Assembly (NCBI GenBank): GCA_025350625.1
Contig: JANXXL010000311.1
Coordinates: 1-53,270 of the forward strand
Length of the DNA stretch: 53,270 nt
Reading direction: 5' to 3'
DNA from: Bryobacterales bacterium
Lineage (GTDB): Bacteria > Acidobacteriota > Terriglobia > Bryobacterales > Bryobacteraceae
Both the position numbers and the translations under genes were made by a program. Below, one piece after another: positions 43,481 to 52,069 of this stretch (the stretch's first letter is position 1; each line of letters starts with the position of its first letter). The notes below the pieces were generated by a model. That model saw only the letters and a list, made by a program, of their open reading frames with translations. It searched no databases and was not told the DNA's origin.

Positions 43481-44269
43481 ATGATCGACGCATGTTCCCA
43501 ACCATTGCTCGACGCGTATATACAGCGCGCCCGTATCGGTGAGCTTCCGCCCGTCGCGCGGCCCACTACCATCGAGGACGCGTATGATTGCCAGGGGCGA
43601 CTGGTCGAACGGCTGACCAGCCACTATGGCGGCCACGTCATCGGTTACAAAATCGCCTGCACCAACACGATCGCGCAGCGCTTGCTCAAAGTATCCGAGC
43701 CTTTCTACGGCCGCCTGCTTTCGAGCTCCACATTTGAAAGCCCCGCCACCCTCCCGGCCAGCCGTTTCGTCATGCGGGTTATTGAATCCGAATTCGCGTT
43801 CCGCTTTGCGCGCGACTTGCCACCGGCTGCGCGCCCTCTCGATCGCGATCAAATCGCCGCGGCGCTGGCCGGAGTCTTGCCGGGCATCGAAATCGTCGAC
43901 AGCCGCTTCGATAGCTGGACCACGGTAGGCGCTCCGTCGCTGATCGCCGATAACGCGGTGCACGGTGCGTGGGTGAAAGGCGCGCTGCTTACGGACTGGC
44001 GCGATCTCGATTTGGCCGCCGAGGCGGTCGAATTGCGTGTGAATGGGAAGGTGATCGAACGGGGCTCGGGCAAAGCTGTGCTGGGTCATCCGTTGAATGC
44101 GCTCGAGTGGCTGGTGCATCGTCTCCACGAGCGAGGCATCGCGCTCAAAGCCGGCGAATACGTCACCACCGGAGTGACCACGGATATTTACGATGCCCAG
44201 CCGGGCGACCATCTCATCGCCGATTTTGGGCGCGTGGGAGCGGTGGAATTGACGATGGAAAAGCGTTGA
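43481..44269 (+). CDS. 2-keto-4-pentenoate hydratase-like protein (MhpD-like)
   Basis: This 262-residue protein belongs to the fumarylacetoacetase-like hydratase group. It has YKIACTNTIAQRLLKV, VIESEFAFRFARDLPPA with Glu metal ligands, and VLPGIEIVDSRFD, matching the MhpD-type ESE and EIVDSR motifs. A C-terminal TTGVTTDIYDAQPGDHLIADFG follows. MhpD hydrates 2-hydroxypenta-2,4-dienoate in aromatic meta-cleavage. No other ring-cleavage gene is nearby apart from the dienelactone hydrolase at 2.6 kb, so the true substrate is open. Confidence 0.88.
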   Translation: MIDACSQPLLDAYIQRARIGELPPVARPTTIEDAYDCQGRLVERLTSHYGGHVIGYKIACTNTIAQRLLKVSEPFYGRLLSSSTFESPATLPASRFVMRVIESEFAFRFARDLPPAARPLDRDQIAAALAGVLPGIEIVDSRFDSWTTVGAPSLIADNAVHGAWVKGALLTDWRDLDLAAEAVELRVNGKVIERGSGKAVLGHPLNALEWLVHRLHERGIALKAGEYVTTGVTTDIYDAQPGDHLIADFGRVGAVELTMEKR

Positions 44270-44288
44270 CGCGTGCTATGATGCTCGC

Positions 44289-44729
44289 GTGCAACTCCGC
44301 GCTTCACTGAAGCTTGTCAAGCTGGGCTATATCGTCAGTTTGTTGTTGGCGGTCGCGATCGTGGTTTACCTGCTGGCGATCCACAACGAGGATGAGCGGA
44401 TGTGGGGCTTGCTGGCGATTCCGGTCTTGCTGGCGCTCTTTGCGCTGACCCGCCACATACAACGGCGGCTCATTTCACTCACCATCCTGGGGGACCGCCT
44501 GCGCTACGAAGCTGGGATGCTTTCAAAGACCACTCGCACGATGGAACTGGCCAAAGTGCAAGACGTGCGCGTCGACCAGACGTTCGGCCAACGCCTGCTG
44601 AATATCGGTGATCTGTCGCTTGAAACCGCCGGGGAAACCAGCCGCATTGTAATCCGATCCATCGACCGCCCGCAGGAAGCGGCCGACCATATTTTGGAGC
44701 TGTCGCGGGCGCGCCATCCGAATGTTTAA
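44289..44729 (+). CDS. bacterial PH-domain (YdbS/bPH2-like) membrane protein
   Basis: This 146-residue protein starts at GTG 44289. Two transmembrane helices (about residues 13-30 and 37-54) precede a bacterial PH-like domain: LISLTILGDRLRYEAGMLSKTTRTMELAKVQDVRVDQTFGQRLLNIGDLSLETAGE. The family is bPH2 (YdbS/YdbT-like) with unknown role. It lies 19 bases after the hydratase gene and may be co-transcribed with it. Confidence 0.8.
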   Translation: MQLRASLKLVKLGYIVSLLLAVAIVVYLLAIHNEDERMWGLLAIPVLLALFALTRHIQRRLISLTILGDRLRYEAGMLSKTTRTMELAKVQDVRVDQTFGQRLLNIGDLSLETAGETSRIVIRSIDRPQEAADHILELSRARHPNV

Positions 44730-44825
44730 TTGATCCCGTGGGCTTAACGTCGGGTGTCCTCTGCGATTGACCTGCGCCGCCTCCGGCGGTATGATGGAGC
44801 GCAATTTCATCGAAAGGCAATACGT

Positions 44826-45575
44826 ATGCGACTGCTCCCACTTGTGTTCTTACTGGCTCTGCCTGGGGCGCTCCCGGCGCAGCACACCTACACGCCTGCG
44901 GATATCCAGGAAGGGAACCGGCTGTTCCGGGCAAACTGTGTTTTGTGCCATGGGCCCGAGGGAGATCAGGTTCCCGGCATTGATTTGGGCCATGGCAGAT
45001 TCCGGCAAACCTACTCGGAAAATGCTCTGGTCAAAATTATCCAGAACGGCATCCCCGGAACCGGCATGCCGCCGAATAATTTGCAGGATTTCCAGGCCGA
45101 GATAGTGGTGGCCTATCTGCGTTCCATCGCCACCAGTGGGCGCGAGGTTACGGGCAACGGAGACGCCAAACGAGGCAAAGCCATTTTCGAGGGCAAAGGG
45201 AATTGCCTGAGCTGCCACAGGGTTTACGGCCTGGGTTCGCGAGTAGGCCCGGATTTGAGCGACATTGCTGCGCTGCGCCGCAGCGTTGAACTTGAGCGTT
45301 CGTTGCTCGAGCCGAACGAGGAAGTCCTCGCGCAGAATCGCTACTATCGCGCCGTGACCAAGCAGGGCGAAAGCGTCAGCGGGCGGCTTCTGAATGTGGA
45401 CACCTTCAGTGTGCAAATTCTGGATTCTAAGGAGCGGCTGCGTTCGCTGCAGCGCGCGGATTTGCGCGAGGCCGGGTTCGTGAACGATTCGCCTATGCCT
45501 TCCTATCGGGGGAAACTCAGCACCCAAGAACTGGCGGATGTTGTGGCTTACTTGCTGTCTTTGAAAGGTATCTGA
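44826..45575 (+). CDS. exported dihaem c-type cytochrome
   Basis: This 249-residue protein runs from ATG 44826 with a signal peptide (LLPLVFLLALPGALPAQ). Two cytochrome c domains carry CVLCH at residues 38-42 and CLSCH at residues 127-131. A possible axial Met lies in GTGMPPNNL for the first. The second half (ITKQGESVSGRLLNVDTFSVQI-like region, about 180-230) resembles domains seen in PQQ dehydrogenase-linked cytochromes. It ends one base before the PQQ dehydrogenase start, so it is the likely electron acceptor of that enzyme in the periplasm. Confidence 0.9.
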   Translation: MRLLPLVFLLALPGALPAQHTYTPADIQEGNRLFRANCVLCHGPEGDQVPGIDLGHGRFRQTYSENALVKIIQNGIPGTGMPPNNLQDFQAEIVVAYLRSIATSGREVTGNGDAKRGKAIFEGKGNCLSCHRVYGLGSRVGPDLSDIAALRRSVELERSLLEPNEEVLAQNRYYRAVTKQGESVSGRLLNVDTFSVQILDSKERLRSLQRADLREAGFVNDSPMPSYRGKLSTQELADVVAYLLSLKGI

Positions 45576-45576
45576 A

Positions 45577-47205
45577 ATGATTCGACGTCTCTTCCCATTG
45601 CTCTTGATTGCCGGCACGCTTGCCGCGCAGGTTTCTTTCGACCGGCAGGTGAATGCCGGCAAGGAGCCGCAGAACTGGCTCACCTATTCGGGCAACCTGA
45701 TGAGCCAGCGCTATAGCTCGCTCGATCAGATGACGCCGCAGAACGTGAAGAATCTGGAGTTGAAATGGATTTTTCAGGCGCGGTCGCTGGAGAAATTCGA
45801 AGCCACGCCGCTGGTGATCGACGGCATCATGTACACCGTACAGGCGCCCAATGATGTCGTGGCGCTCGATCCGGTGACAGGCCGCGTGTTCTGGGCCTAC
45901 TCCTATTCGCCGTCGCCATTGTCGCGCCCCTGTTGCGGACGCGTGAATCGCGGGGTGGCGGTATCCGGAGACACGCTTTTTATGGGCACGATCGACGCGC
46001 ATCTGATCGCGGTCGATGCGAAGAATGGGCGTCCCTTATGGAATACAACGGTTGCGAAACCGGAAGCCGGTTACGCGATCACGCATGCTCCCCTGGTGAT
46101 TAAAGATAAAGTGATCGTCGGCGTGGCCGGCGGCGAGTTCGGCATCCGCGGCTTTATCGCGGCTTACGATGTCAAGACCGGCAAGGAAGTCTGGCGCTTT
46201 TACACCATTCCCGGACCCGGCGAGCCCGGCCATGAAACCTGGGACGGCGATTCCTGGAAGACCGGCGGGGCATCCGTGTGGGTGACCGGCTCCTATGATC
46301 CTGCGCTCAACCTGACTTATTGGGGCATCGGCAACGCGGGACCGGATTATAACGGCGACGAACGCGGCGGCGACAATCTGTATAGCAGCTCGGTGGTGGC
46401 GCTCAATGCCGATACCGGCAAGCTCAAGTGGCATTATCAGTTCTCGCCGCACGATGAATTCGACTACGACGCCACCCAGGTCCCGGTACTGGCGGATATC
46501 AATTGGCAGGGCCGGATGCGCAATGTGATGCTGTGGGCCAATCGCAACGGCTTCTTCTACGTGCTCGACCGCGCCACCGGGCAGTTCCTGCTGGGCAAGC
46601 CTTTTGTGGAGGTAAACTGGGCCACCGGCTTCGATGAAAAAGGGAGGCCCATGCGTGTTACAGGCAAAGTGCCCACGCCCGAAGGGACCGTTATTTTCCC
46701 TGGCAACCAGGGCGGCACCAACTGGTATTCGCCGTCGTTCAGCCCGCGTACCGGACTGTTCTACATCCCGTCATGGGTGAACTATTCGTCGGTTTACCTC
46801 AAAGCCAAGGCTGAGTACGAGGAGGGGAAGCGATTCGTCGGGACATCGCCGCGGTCGGTGATCGGCGGCGCCACGGGAGGCGTTCCGAAGATCAACACGC
46901 GCAAAGATGATGAAGGCTACGGGGCGGTGCGCGCCATCGATCCCATGACCGGCGACCGGAAATGGGAGTTCAAGATGAACGACGTCACCGACGCCGGCGT
47001 TCTGACTACTGGTTCCGACCTGCTCTTCTCAGGCGGTCGCGAGGGCTATTTCTACGCGCTGAACGCCCGCAACGGCGAGTTGCTATGGAAGGCCAATTTA
47101 GGCGGCGCGGTGATTTCCGGCCCGATGACCTATGCCGTGGGCGGCAAGCAGTACGTGGCCGTCTCCGCGGGCAGCGCGTTGTTCGTTTACGGCCTCCGGG
47201 AATAG
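45577..47205 (+). CDS. PQQ-dependent alcohol dehydrogenase with DYD (lanthanide-type) signature
   Basis: This 542-residue quinoprotein has a signal peptide (residues 1-17) and an eight-bladed propeller of W-motifs. It opens with QNWLTYSGNLMSQRYSSLDQM, the typical pyrroloquinoline quinone alcohol dehydrogenase start. The vicinal disulfide Cys119-Cys120 is in RPCCGRVNRG. The active site reads SPHDEFDYDA, giving catalytic Asp296 and an additional Asp298. In methanol dehydrogenases the extra Asp two positions after the catalytic one marks lanthanide-dependent XoxF types, while calcium MxaF has Ala. The alcohol substrate is unknown. It pairs with the upstream dihaem cytochrome. Confidence 0.93.
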   Translation: MIRRLFPLLLIAGTLAAQVSFDRQVNAGKEPQNWLTYSGNLMSQRYSSLDQMTPQNVKNLELKWIFQARSLEKFEATPLVIDGIMYTVQAPNDVVALDPVTGRVFWAYSYSPSPLSRPCCGRVNRGVAVSGDTLFMGTIDAHLIAVDAKNGRPLWNTTVAKPEAGYAITHAPLVIKDKVIVGVAGGEFGIRGFIAAYDVKTGKEVWRFYTIPGPGEPGHETWDGDSWKTGGASVWVTGSYDPALNLTYWGIGNAGPDYNGDERGGDNLYSSSVVALNADTGKLKWHYQFSPHDEFDYDATQVPVLADINWQGRMRNVMLWANRNGFFYVLDRATGQFLLGKPFVEVNWATGFDEKGRPMRVTGKVPTPEGTVIFPGNQGGTNWYSPSFSPRTGLFYIPSWVNYSSVYLKAKAEYEEGKRFVGTSPRSVIGGATGGVPKINTRKDDEGYGAVRAIDPMTGDRKWEFKMNDVTDAGVLTTGSDLLFSGGREGYFYALNARNGELLWKANLGGAVISGPMTYAVGGKQYVAVSAGSALFVYGLRE

Positions 47206-47250
47206 TTTCCCGCCGCATGCTAACATCGAGCTAATCTCACGCCTGCCATC

Positions 47251-47255
47251 GGAGG
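47251..47255 (+). promoter_or_regulatory. ribosome binding site fixing a TTG start
   Basis: GGAGG sits five bases before TTG 47261, supporting that codon as the start of the short zinc-ribbon frame rather than any codon inside the preceding dehydrogenase gene. Confidence 0.6.
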
Positions 47256-47260
47256 ACGGC

Positions 47261-47407
47261 TTGCCAAAGAAATGCTCGAAGTGTGGCTGTACGGACGTAC
47301 GGGAATCGATGACGCGACCCTGGGAACGCGTACTTTTATTGTTTTGGCTCCGGCCATTTCGATGTGTTGCTTGTTATCACCGCTTTTTCGGTTTCCGGGG
47401 GAGCTAG
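47261..47407 (+). CDS. tiny zinc-ribbon protein (second copy of the design)
   Basis: This 48-residue protein starts at TTG 47261. It has KKCSKCGCTDVRES near residue 4, a hydrophobic-aromatic middle (WERVLLLFWLRP), and FRCVACYHRFFGF at the end. Spacing and motif match the small protein at 3937-4125: CxxCG, Arg-rich turn, hydrophobic segment, then F-R-C-x-x-C-x-x-R-F. A zinc ribbon is likely. It lies just after the PQQ dehydrogenase. The function is unknown. Confidence 0.55.
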   Translation: MPKKCSKCGCTDVRESMTRPWERVLLLFWLRPFRCVACYHRFFGFRGS

Positions 47408-47712
47408 CGACTCAACCCGACCAGCTACCCGGCGCTCAAATGGGGTAGTTTGACTTCATTCCACACCATAGTCGTCAAACACGCGGGAGAGAAAAAGCGC
47501 AGGCGCCACATTTCATGCCGAAGCCGGCCTTTTCAGTCCGCCAAGCCAAGGTGAAAAGTTTGGAATCCGCATAGGGGATACCCATAAACGGCTAAAAGAA
47601 ACTGGTTTTGTGAACGTGATGTAGGCCGTCCTGCCATTGCGAATGTGGCGTGCCGTGCGACGCGGCCACGGAACAGGTCGAGGCATCCAAAAAATTGGTC
47701 GGCGCGGCTCGG
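47408..47712. other. 305-base intergenic region, no convincing gene
   Basis: No clear gene is seen. A short stop-to-stop frame here encodes a sequence containing GEKFGIRIGDTHKRLKETGF, but it lacks a start codon and any family match. It might be a coding fragment. No strong hairpin with a T-run was found to end the convergent transcripts. Confidence 0.5.
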
Positions 47713-49500
47713 TTACTCACCATCGAGCGAGAAAGCCAGCAGTGCGTTACCAGGCATGGCCGCGCCCGAATAACCGGAGGTTATGTAGAGCATTCCCCCG
47801 GCGATGGCCGGCGCCATGCTGTTGATCGAACCACCGTAAGTTTTGACGCCGTTCACCGACGGGAAATCCTGCACCGTGTCGAAGTCCCAAATGATCGCGC
47901 CGGTCTTGGTTTCATAGGCCCGGATGTGTCCATCCCAAGACCCCAGGAATGCGACGCCCGGAATCGCCGTCACGGGCGCGGGCTGGGCAGCGCTGCATCC
48001 TTGAACGCCGAGACAAGTGGGCTTAGGCGCCGGCGTCTTCCACAACACTTCGCCGGTAGCGAGTTGCAAGGCGACCAATCCGCCCCCTGCTTCCGGTTTA
48101 GCGGCGGTAAAGTCCGAGATACCGATGTAAGCCATGCCTTGCTCGTCGCTAGCGCCGCCCCACATGGTTCCGCCCGTAACGCCGCCCGCGGCGATCTTCC
48201 GCTTCCACAGAATCCTGCCTTGCCGATCCGGGTCGAGTCCATAGACCATGCCGGATTTGTCGCTGGCCATCAGGATGCGATGGCCGCCTCCTAAAGTGCG
48301 CAGGATGCCGGAGCTGCCGAGGTCGGCATCGATGAAAGGATCTTTCGGGCAGTTCGCTTTATCTTTCCCTCCGCAGGCGAAATTGTAGGAATCGCTGGCC
48401 GTGAATTGACGCGACCACAAGAGGCGGCCGGAATCCATGTCGAATGCAAGGATGGCATCGCTCGTGCCAGTAGGCGGATTAGAATAGTTCACGCCCGTAC
48501 CGGCGTAAAGCACTCTCTTTTTCAGGTCCAGAGTGGGGGAGGACCAGACGGCCGCGCCCGACGGTCCCCAGGTTTTGGCTCCCGCGGGATTCTGGCCGGT
48601 TGGCTTGGGCGTATCGGGAATCGCATACGCCGTCCAGATCCGTTTGCCGGTGGCGGCGTCGAGCGCCACGACGCTTCCACGAAACGTGCAGCATTGGTAA
48701 GACGGATTGGTAGCTGCGATGGATTCATCCCGCCCCGACACCGGGACGTACAAGCGGCCGGCGTCGAGCTTGGGTGATCCGGTGATCACGGCCAGCGGGT
48801 GCTCCTCGGCGCGGGTTTTCCAGATCAGGGCACCGGTAACGGCGTTGAGCGCGTATACATTGCCGCGCAGATCTCCAAAGTACGCGCGGCCGTTCTCGCC
48901 GATCACCGGCGCGACTCGTACTCCGGCGGCGGCGGTGTAGGTCCAGTAAACGCACCCGCTGTGCGAGTCCAAGGCATAAACGGCGCCATCGGCCGCGCCC
49001 ACGAAAACTTTCCCGCCGTAAATGATGGGAGTTCCGAAAGCGGTGGTCACGCCGGGAAATCCAAACGCCCATTTCAGCTTCAGTTTAGGCACCGATTGTG
49101 GAGCAAGACCGGCCGCCTTAGCCGATTGAAAGCGCGTATTGGCCGCATCGGCCCAGCCGTTCCACGACGGAGCGGATTTTGCGACCGCAGCCGCACGGCC
49201 GGAGCAAGCGGCGGATGCAGGCATGGGCGCGGTCTCCTGGGTTCCGAGACCTTTCGCGATGACCTCGCGCTGCAGGGGCGTGAGCGAATCGCCAATCCCC
49301 TTCATCTTTCCATTTTCGAGCGCTGTGAGAATCGTCTTCCAGGACATCTGCCGTAAGTTTTGGGGCGAGGGTGCCCCGAGAGTGTTATCCGGCGCGTGGC
49401 ACGTGGCGCAGCGCATATCGAAGAGCGCTTGCGGGGTCTGCGCCCCGAGGACTGAGCCGGCGAGGAACATCAACCAGTAAGCACGGGTAGGTCTAAACAT
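47713..49500 (-). CDS. quinohaemoprotein: cytochrome c fused to a PQQ propeller (polyvinyl-alcohol-dehydrogenase-like)
   Basis: This 595-residue protein runs from ATG 49500 with a signal (LMFLAGSVLGAQ). A small cytochrome c domain with CATCH at residues 31-35 is followed by a PQQ beta-propeller of repeated W-motif blades (GGKVFVGAADGAVYALDSHSG, GNVYALNAVTGALIWKTR and others). Vicinal Cys270-Cys271 lie in SYQCCTFRG. N-terminal haem plus propeller is the order of polyvinyl alcohol dehydrogenase-like quinohaemoproteins. It should pass electrons from an alcohol to its own haem. A further in-frame ATG lies at 49521. Confidence 0.9.
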   Translation of the reverse strand: MFRPTRAYWLMFLAGSVLGAQTPQALFDMRCATCHAPDNTLGAPSPQNLRQMSWKTILTALENGKMKGIGDSLTPLQREVIAKGLGTQETAPMPASAACSGRAAAVAKSAPSWNGWADAANTRFQSAKAAGLAPQSVPKLKLKWAFGFPGVTTAFGTPIIYGGKVFVGAADGAVYALDSHSGCVYWTYTAAAGVRVAPVIGENGRAYFGDLRGNVYALNAVTGALIWKTRAEEHPLAVITGSPKLDAGRLYVPVSGRDESIAATNPSYQCCTFRGSVVALDAATGKRIWTAYAIPDTPKPTGQNPAGAKTWGPSGAAVWSSPTLDLKKRVLYAGTGVNYSNPPTGTSDAILAFDMDSGRLLWSRQFTASDSYNFACGGKDKANCPKDPFIDADLGSSGILRTLGGGHRILMASDKSGMVYGLDPDRQGRILWKRKIAAGGVTGGTMWGGASDEQGMAYIGISDFTAAKPEAGGGLVALQLATGEVLWKTPAPKPTCLGVQGCSAAQPAPVTAIPGVAFLGSWDGHIRAYETKTGAIIWDFDTVQDFPSVNGVKTYGGSINSMAPAIAGGMLYITSGYSGAAMPGNALLAFSLDGE

Positions 49501-49600
49501 GGGCGAAACTCTAATATGCATCAAATACCAGGCGAGCGGGTGTATTATAACTTGGTTGTTACCGCCAAAGAATCGCACAGTTGGAGGCCGGGTACTCAAT

Positions 49601-50875
49601 ATGGGGACGCGATGGACGAGCAGTGATCGAAGAGCATGGAGCCTGGCATTCGCCGTTTCGGCCAGCCTCGGCGTTTTGATCTTGTGTGTGTCGCTGGGAG
49701 CGCAACAGCAAGCTGCACCCAGGTTCAAGTTCGATCCGGAGTGGCCCAAGCCGCTGCCGAACAAGTGGAAGATGGGAGGCGTCACCGGGTTGGCCGTGGA
49801 TAAGAACGATGACGTTTGGGTGTTGGATCGCCCCAATGACCTGACCGATATCGAGCTTGAGGCGGAGTTGACTCCGCCGCTTGCCGATTGCTGCGTTCGG
49901 CCCCCATCTATGATCCACCTGGACAAGAACGGGAACGTAACCGGTTCTTTCGATGCGCCCCAAGGGCACGGCATGGCGGTGGACAGCCGAGGGTTCGTCT
50001 ACATCGGACAGGACACGGTGCGCAAATACGATCCGAAGACCGGAAAAGTGGTGGGCGAGGTGCCGCGCACATCCGAGAAGCCGCCGGGTGGCGGCGGAGC
50101 GGATGCTGTTCCTGAAGGTACAACGCACATTCCCGGACACGGCAGCCGCGGGCCGATTGTGGGATTTCTCACGCCTCCCGGCGGCCGCCCTCAACCCGAT
50201 CCCGCGATTCGCTCCGCTCGGGGGGCGGCGATAGCGGCTTTCCGTGCCAAATATCCTCCGACGACCCCGATGATTGTGGGGGGAATCGAAGAGATACGGC
50301 TCGACGAACCAGCTCAGGAAATTTACGCCGCCGATAATTACCTGGGTGGGCGGGTGATGGTGTTCGACTTGAACACGTTCGAATTCAAGCGGGGATGGGG
50401 CGCCTACGGACACGCACTAACGGAAATCAGCACCAATGACGCGGATCGTGCGTATACTCCCGGCGGGCCGATGCCGAAGGAGTTCAGGGGCCATCTGACG
50501 CTGAACATATCCAATGATGGGTTAGTGTACGCCGCGGATCGGAATGCGAATCGCATTCATGTCACCACCAAGCAAGGCAAGTTCGTGAAGGAATTCATCC
50601 TCGCCCCCATGACGGGCGTGGGCGGTTCCACCGGGGGGGTGATGTTCTCGCCGGATAAGCAGCAGCGGCTCCTGTATATTTCCGATCTCACCAATAACCA
50701 CATCTGGTTCCTTAACCGCGAGGACGGTAAGGTGGTGGGCCAGATGGGAACCATGGGGGAAAACGGGGGCCAGTTCTTCGGGCTGCATATGATCGCCGTG
50801 GATTCCAAAGGCAACATTTACACCGGTGAGGTGTTCGGCGGCGAGCGTGTGCAGCGATTCGTTCCGGTCAAATGA
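49601..50875 (+). CDS. secreted NHL-type beta-propeller protein
   Basis: This 424-residue protein starts at ATG 49601; a GGAGG site lies 13 bases before. A signal peptide (WSLAFAVSASLGVLILCVSLGAQQ) leads into NHL-like blades: GVTGLAVDKNDDVWVLDRP, GHGMAVDSRGFVYIGQDTVRKYDPKTGKVV, LDEPAQEIYAADNYLGGRVMVFD, and GLHMIAVDSKGNIYTGEVFGGERVQRF. This six-bladed type resembles peptidyl-hydroxyglycine lyase-like and SMP-30-like proteins, but no catalytic set is certain. It is divergent from the quinohaemoprotein and followed by a cytochrome gene. Confidence 0.82.
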   Translation: MGTRWTSSDRRAWSLAFAVSASLGVLILCVSLGAQQQAAPRFKFDPEWPKPLPNKWKMGGVTGLAVDKNDDVWVLDRPNDLTDIELEAELTPPLADCCVRPPSMIHLDKNGNVTGSFDAPQGHGMAVDSRGFVYIGQDTVRKYDPKTGKVVGEVPRTSEKPPGGGGADAVPEGTTHIPGHGSRGPIVGFLTPPGGRPQPDPAIRSARGAAIAAFRAKYPPTTPMIVGGIEEIRLDEPAQEIYAADNYLGGRVMVFDLNTFEFKRGWGAYGHALTEISTNDADRAYTPGGPMPKEFRGHLTLNISNDGLVYAADRNANRIHVTTKQGKFVKEFILAPMTGVGGSTGGVMFSPDKQQRLLYISDLTNNHIWFLNREDGKVVGQMGTMGENGGQFFGLHMIAVDSKGNIYTGEVFGGERVQRFVPVK

Positions 50876-50890
50876 AGCTGGTATACAACT

Positions 50891-52039
50891 ATGCGTAAAC
50901 GTTTAGAGCGGCCGGCGGCGATCATGGTTGGCCTGCTCAGCAGTTGGCTGGCATATGGCCAAGTTTCTCCGGAGCCGAAACCGCCGATGTCGGAAGAAGT
51001 CTTCAAAAATATCCAGGTGCTCAAGGGAATTCCGGTGGACGAGTTCATGGGCACCATGGGCGTTTTTTCTGCCGCCCTGGGCATGTCCTGCGAGAATTGC
51101 CATGCCGCCAACGACAGTGACTGGGCGAATTACGCCGGCGACAACAGTCCCAAAAAACGGATGGCGCGAAGAATGGTCCTGATGATGGCCGAGATCAATA
51201 AGACCCACTTCGCGGGACGGCAGGTGGTGACTTGCTACTCCTGCCACCGCGGCGGCGACCGACCCAAGACATCGCCGAATCTGGATACGATCTATGGCAA
51301 TCCGCCGGAGGAAGAGCCGGACGATTTTGTCCCGCCGGCCACGGGCGCGCCTTCCGCCGATTCCGTTCTCGACAAATACATCCAGGCGCTCGGCGGAGCG
51401 CAGCGACTGGCAGGCCTAACGAGCTTTGTCGCCAAAGGGACGAGCGCGGGATACGGACCCGAGTCGGCTCAGCGCCCGGCGGAAGTCTTCGCGAAAGCGA
51501 ACGGCCAGCGCACGACGGTGATTCATTCGCTGAACGGAGACATCACCACGGTTTACGATGGCCGCGCTGGTTGGATCTCAGCGCCGCTCCGGCCTGTGGC
51601 AGTAATGCCGCTCACCGGAGGCGAACTCGATGGATTAAAGCTCGACGCGGAGTTAGCGTTCCCGGCGCGGATCAAGCAGCTTTTCGGACAGTGGCGGGTG
51701 GGCCGCATGGATACTGTCGGCGGCCACCGCGTCCAGGTTTTGCAGGGGACCAGTGCCGGCGGCACTCTTGCGACGTTCTACTTCGACACGGAGTCGGGCC
51801 TGCTGGTGCGACTGATGCGTTATGCCAACTCGCCGGTGGGACGCATTCCGACGCAGGTTGACTACTCCGACTATCGCGATGTCGCAGGCGTGAAGATCCC
51901 GTTTCGCTGGACCCTTGCGTGGCTCGACGGGAAGGAAAGTTTTGAGATGAGCGAGGTACAGCCGAACGCACCGATAGACCCCGCGAAGTTCGCCAAGCCC
52001 GCTCCGTCTTCAGCGCCAGCAAGACCCGCAGCGCGGTAG
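50891..52039 (+). CDS. reaction-centre-type dihaem cytochrome c with C-terminal lipoprotein-carrier-like domain
   Basis: This 382-residue protein has a signal peptide ending near AYGQ. A photosynthetic reaction-centre cytochrome-like segment follows: FKNIQVLKGIPVDEFMGTMGVF, then CENCH at residues 67-71 and CYSCH at 115-119. The Met residues before the first haem (GTMGVFSAALGMS) fit distal ligands of that family. After a Pro-rich linker comes a second domain (about residues 150-360) resembling LolA/outer-membrane lipoprotein-sorting folds: RVQVLQGTSAGG, TFYFDTESGLLVRLMRY and VDYSDYRDVAGVKIPFRW. This fusion is common in non-phototrophic Acidobacteria. It starts 15 bases after the NHL gene. Confidence 0.85.
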   Translation: MRKRLERPAAIMVGLLSSWLAYGQVSPEPKPPMSEEVFKNIQVLKGIPVDEFMGTMGVFSAALGMSCENCHAANDSDWANYAGDNSPKKRMARRMVLMMAEINKTHFAGRQVVTCYSCHRGGDRPKTSPNLDTIYGNPPEEEPDDFVPPATGAPSADSVLDKYIQALGGAQRLAGLTSFVAKGTSAGYGPESAQRPAEVFAKANGQRTTVIHSLNGDITTVYDGRAGWISAPLRPVAVMPLTGGELDGLKLDAELAFPARIKQLFGQWRVGRMDTVGGHRVQVLQGTSAGGTLATFYFDTESGLLVRLMRYANSPVGRIPTQVDYSDYRDVAGVKIPFRWTLAWLDGKESFEMSEVQPNAPIDPAKFAKPAPSSAPARPAAR

Positions 52040-52069
52040 GATCGGATCACGGAACTCTCCTAGCTGGCA

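Noticed and set aside
47450..47640. Possible short peptide or phage-like coding fragment containing GEKFGIRIGDTHKRLKETGF
   Set aside because: There is no start codon in the stop-to-stop frame, no ribosome binding site and no known family.
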